A stretch of 64,000 nt of DNA from JBLNDJ01 sp050261515 (GTDB lineage Bacteria > Acidobacteriota > Terriglobia > Bryobacterales > Bryobacteraceae): the NCBI GenBank assembly GCA_050261515.1, contig JBLNDJ010000015.1, positions 62,001-126,000 of the forward strand, given 5' to 3'. The notes beneath the pieces are model-generated. The model did no database searches. It was not told the origin of the DNA and saw only the letters and a program-made list of their open reading frames with translations. Shown piece after piece: positions 61,770-64,000 of this stretch. The translations under genes were made by a program, and so were the position numbers. Numbering within the stretch: position 1 is the stretch's first letter; the number at the start of each line of letters is the position of its first letter.

Positions 61770-63008
61770 TCAGGCCTTCGGCAGCTCGTAGCCTTTGCGC
61801 CGCGGCCGCGAGAGCAACGCGTTCGCCTCCTCGTCGCCCGGGAAGCGTTCCGCCTCGGGGTCCCATTTGAGCTTGCGGCCGAGTTCGCGGCAGATGTTCG
61901 CCAGATGGCAGAGTGTCGTCGCGCGGTGCGCCGTCTCGACATCCGCGTTCGGCTTCTTGCGCGTGCGCATGCACTCGAAGAAATTCCGCAAGTGCGCCGC
62001 GTCCTCGCCCTTGCCCTCGGGAGTGGGATCGGGCGCGCCCTCGAGCAGCGCGGGGTCGTCGGCGATCGCGTTGCCGCGCAGGATTTGTATGCGGCCCTTC
62101 TCCCCCGCGAAAATCGCGCCGAGCTGCTGGTGATCGTTGATGACGGGCTGTTCGAGCTTGAGCAGCGTGCCGCTCGCGTACCGCATTGTCACTCTGGCCT
62201 GGGGCCCCGGCTCCTCGGGCCACACTTCGACCGGGCCGGTCCCATCCGTTCCGAGCGCGGCCTGCACCTGGTCGAGCGCGTGCGTGCCCCAGCCGCTGAC
62301 GCCCCACGACTGCCCGCCGCCGTCGTAATCCCGCCAGTTCCCCCACTTGAATTGCAGGTCGCGGTGATAAGGCCGCAACTCGGCCTGGTTGCACCACAGG
62401 TCCCAATCGAGGCCGTCCGGAACCGGCTGCTCCGGCTGCGGCTTCCATCGGAGCGGCGGCTCGAAGTTGCACGCGATCACGCTATGGACGCGTCCGAGCC
62501 CGCCCTCGCGAATCAGCTTGCTCGCGAAAATATCCATCGGCATCGAGCGCTGCTGCGTGCCGGCCTGTAGCACGCGGTTGTGCTTTCGCACGGCCCGCAC
62601 CAGCGCGCGCCCTTCAGCCACCGTCAGGCACACCGGCTTCTCGGCGTACACATCGAGCCCCGCCTCGAGCGCGTGCATCGCGATCAGGACCCGCGCGTGC
62701 GTGGTCGTCTCGACGAACACGGCGTCGAGTTTTTCTTTGTCGAACATGCGCCGGTAATCCTGATACCTGGCCCACTTGTCGCCGCCGGCCCGCAGCTTCG
62801 CCGCCTCCGCGCACCGCGGCAGGAAGCAATCGGCGACCGCCGCAATCTCGTACTCCGGAAGATCGTAGTTCCCGATCAGCCACCGCGCCCGGCCGCCCAA
62901 GCCGATGAAGCCCACGCGGATACGATCGTTCACGCCGAACACGCTCGACGGAATCACCAGAGGCGCCGCCGCGCCCGCGGCCGTACGGAAGAAATCGCGT
63001 CTGTTCAT
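61770..63008 (-). CDS. Tat-exported Gfo/Idh/MocA oxidoreductase
   Basis: The 412-residue protein has a twin-arginine signal, MNRRDFFRTAAGAAAPLVIP, then a Rossmann domain (RVGFIGLGGRARWLIG), the signature Lys in YAEKPVCLTVAEG and the C-terminal domain (SWGVSGWGTHALDQVQAAL). Exported members of this family are common in Acidobacteriota and Bacteroidota and act on sugars in the periplasm with a tightly bound nicotinamide cofactor. It is divergent from the TPR gene at 63081. Confidence 0.92.
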   Translation of the reverse strand: MNRRDFFRTAAGAAAPLVIPSSVFGVNDRIRVGFIGLGGRARWLIGNYDLPEYEIAAVADCFLPRCAEAAKLRAGGDKWARYQDYRRMFDKEKLDAVFVETTTHARVLIAMHALEAGLDVYAEKPVCLTVAEGRALVRAVRKHNRVLQAGTQQRSMPMDIFASKLIREGGLGRVHSVIACNFEPPLRWKPQPEQPVPDGLDWDLWCNQAELRPYHRDLQFKWGNWRDYDGGGQSWGVSGWGTHALDQVQAALGTDGTGPVEVWPEEPGPQARVTMRYASGTLLKLEQPVINDHQQLGAIFAGEKGRIQILRGNAIADDPALLEGAPDPTPEGKGEDAAHLRNFFECMRTRKKPNADVETAHRATTLCHLANICRELGRKLKWDPEAERFPGDEEANALLSRPRRKGYELPKA

Positions 63009-63080
63009 GAGATGGGCTCCAGGGCGATTATATAGCGCAAACTGTTCTCACCGCGCCGGAACCTCTACAATGGAATCGTC

Positions 63081-64000
63081 ATGTGGTCTCCGGCCGCGGC
63101 GTTTCTATTGTTGTTTCTTCAGAGTACCGGCCCAGCCGCCGACGGCATGAAGGCTCTCGAAGCGCGGCAGTACGACGCCGCCGCGCGCGAGTTCGCCAAG
63201 GCCGTCGAGGCCGATCCCGCCGATTATGCCGCGCGCTTCAACCTCGCCTTCGCTCAAAGCATGCTCGGCCGTGACGCCGAGGCCATCGCAGAATACAAAA
63301 AGGTCCTCGAGCTGAAACCCGGCTTGTACGAGGCCGAGCTGAATCTCGGGATGATGCTGCTCGGGGCCAAACAAGCGGCCGAGGCCCTGCCTTATCTCGA
63401 GCGCTCCGCCGCAACGAAGCCGAACGAACTCCGCCCGCGCCTCTACCTTTCCCAAGCGCTGCTCCAAACGAACGACTTCGCCAGGGCCGAGGAATCCTAC
63501 AAGGCCGCGCTCGTGCTCGACCCGAAATCCGCCGCCGCCGAGATGGGCCTCGCCGAGGCGCTCGCGAAACAAAGCCGCCTCGCGGATTCCGAGCCGCACT
63601 TCCGCCGCGCCGCCGCGCTCGACCCCAACTACAAAGACGCCTTGATCGAGCTCGCGCAGCTTTACGAAAAGGCCGGCCGGAATGCCGACGCCATCGCCAT
63701 TTATCAGGGTTTCCCCGATAACGTGGCCGTGCGCGAGCGGCTCGGCCAGATGCTGGTGGATGCCGGGCGGCCGGCCGAGGGCATCCCGCATCTCGAATGG
63801 GCGGTGAAGCAGTCGCCCACCTCCGCCAACCGCCTCGCGCTCGCGCAGGCTTACCGCAAGAACAAGGAACCGGAGAAGGAGCTGCCGCTTCTCGAGCAGG
63901 CGCTCGCCGCCGCTCCGGAAGACCTCGACCTCCGCATGGGCTACGGCCGCGAGCTCCGCGACCAGCGCCGCTACGCCGATGCCGCCCGCGAGTTCGCGCG
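63081..64000 (+). CDS. Tetratricopeptide-repeat protein, 3' end beyond window
   Basis: After a short hydrophobic leader (MWSPAAAFLLLFLQSTG), consecutive 34-residue TPR units cover all 306 visible residues: MKALEARQYDAAAREFAKAVEADP, FAQSMLGRDAEAIAEYKKVLELKP, AEESYKAALVLDPKSAAAEMGLAE and others. TPR proteins provide protein-protein binding surfaces; the likely export signal suggests a periplasmic or outer-membrane-linked scaffold. The C-terminal part is outside the window. Confidence 0.85.
   Translation, partial: MWSPAAAFLLLFLQSTGPAADGMKALEARQYDAAAREFAKAVEADPADYAARFNLAFAQSMLGRDAEAIAEYKKVLELKPGLYEAELNLGMMLLGAKQAAEALPYLERSAATKPNELRPRLYLSQALLQTNDFARAEESYKAALVLDPKSAAAEMGLAEALAKQSRLADSEPHFRRAAALDPNYKDALIELAQLYEKAGRNADAIAIYQGFPDNVAVRERLGQMLVDAGRPAEGIPHLEWAVKQSPTSANRLALAQAYRKNKEPEKELPLLEQALAAAPEDLDLRMGYGRELRDQRRYADAAREFA

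Overview
The window is about 64 kb of high-GC chromosomal DNA, densely coding and with no rRNA, tRNA, CRISPR array, prophage or insertion sequence that I can recognise. The gene content points to an Acidobacteriota genome of the Solibacter/Bryobacter kind. The clues are a secreted von Willebrand-type protein resembling the acidobacterial VWFA-related family, a DUF1080 sugar-binding/hydrolase protein, Tat-exported Gfo/Idh/MocA oxidoreductase, a PEP-CTERM protein, an N-acyl-D-amino-acid deacylase, phytanoyl-CoA-dioxygenase-like and xylose-isomerase-like genes, and many large PAS/histidine-kinase/receiver hybrids. The taxonomic call is inference from gene families, not from a marker alignment.

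Layout. 1-3.6 kb: a truncated PAS sensor, a HEAT/SEC-C protein and a methyltransferase. 3.7-9.0 kb: one tight minus-strand operon, acyP-apt-ispE-prs-rplY-pth-rpsF-rpsR-rplI. 9.1-17.9 kb: a KimA-like potassium permease, a ClpB/ClpX-like AAA ATPase, an M48 protease plus SDR pair, a class V aminotransferase, an alpha/beta hydrolase, a TIM-barrel isomerase and a DUF1080 protein. 18.0-26.6 kb: three hybrid histidine kinases on the plus strand, interrupted by a minus-strand toxin-antitoxin pair and a TauE/DUF1634 pair. The first kinase carries a FixL-like PAS domain with both haem-contact residues in place. 26.6-38.7 kb: malic enzyme/phosphotransacetylase fusion, GH3 glycosidase, UPF0173 hydrolase, lone response regulator, VWA protein, rhomboid protease, Gfo/Idh oxidoreductase, alanyl-tRNA editing protein behind an orphan nuoA, pgsA and a RodZ-like protein. 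39.0-46.8 kb: PEP-CTERM protein, metallo-hydrolases, a gene-free stretch with two structured RNA candidates (41.9-42.3 kb), PHP phosphoesterase, ygfZ, a GloB-like hydrolase, a DegT aminotransferase and rpsU. 46.9-54.5 kb: glgC-eno-gpmA (glycogen and lower glycolysis) facing glnD-glnB-amt (nitrogen sensing and ammonium uptake). 54.6-64.0 kb: carbohydrate and amino-acid catabolism genes (isomerase, dioxygenase, D-aminoacylase, trehalase, oxidoreductase), a methyltransferase, a YfiT/DinB pseudogene and the start of a TPR protein.

Most operons are held together by ATGA or TGATG overlaps. Convergent gene ends often carry a recurring GTGGGGCAG-type palindrome, which looks like a dispersed repeat used as a spacer or terminator. 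The most novel item is the non-coding block at 41.9-42.3 kb: two successive, well-paired plus-strand structures, each followed by a T-tract, with no gene upstream that they could plausibly terminate. I did not find a defence island or secretion system.
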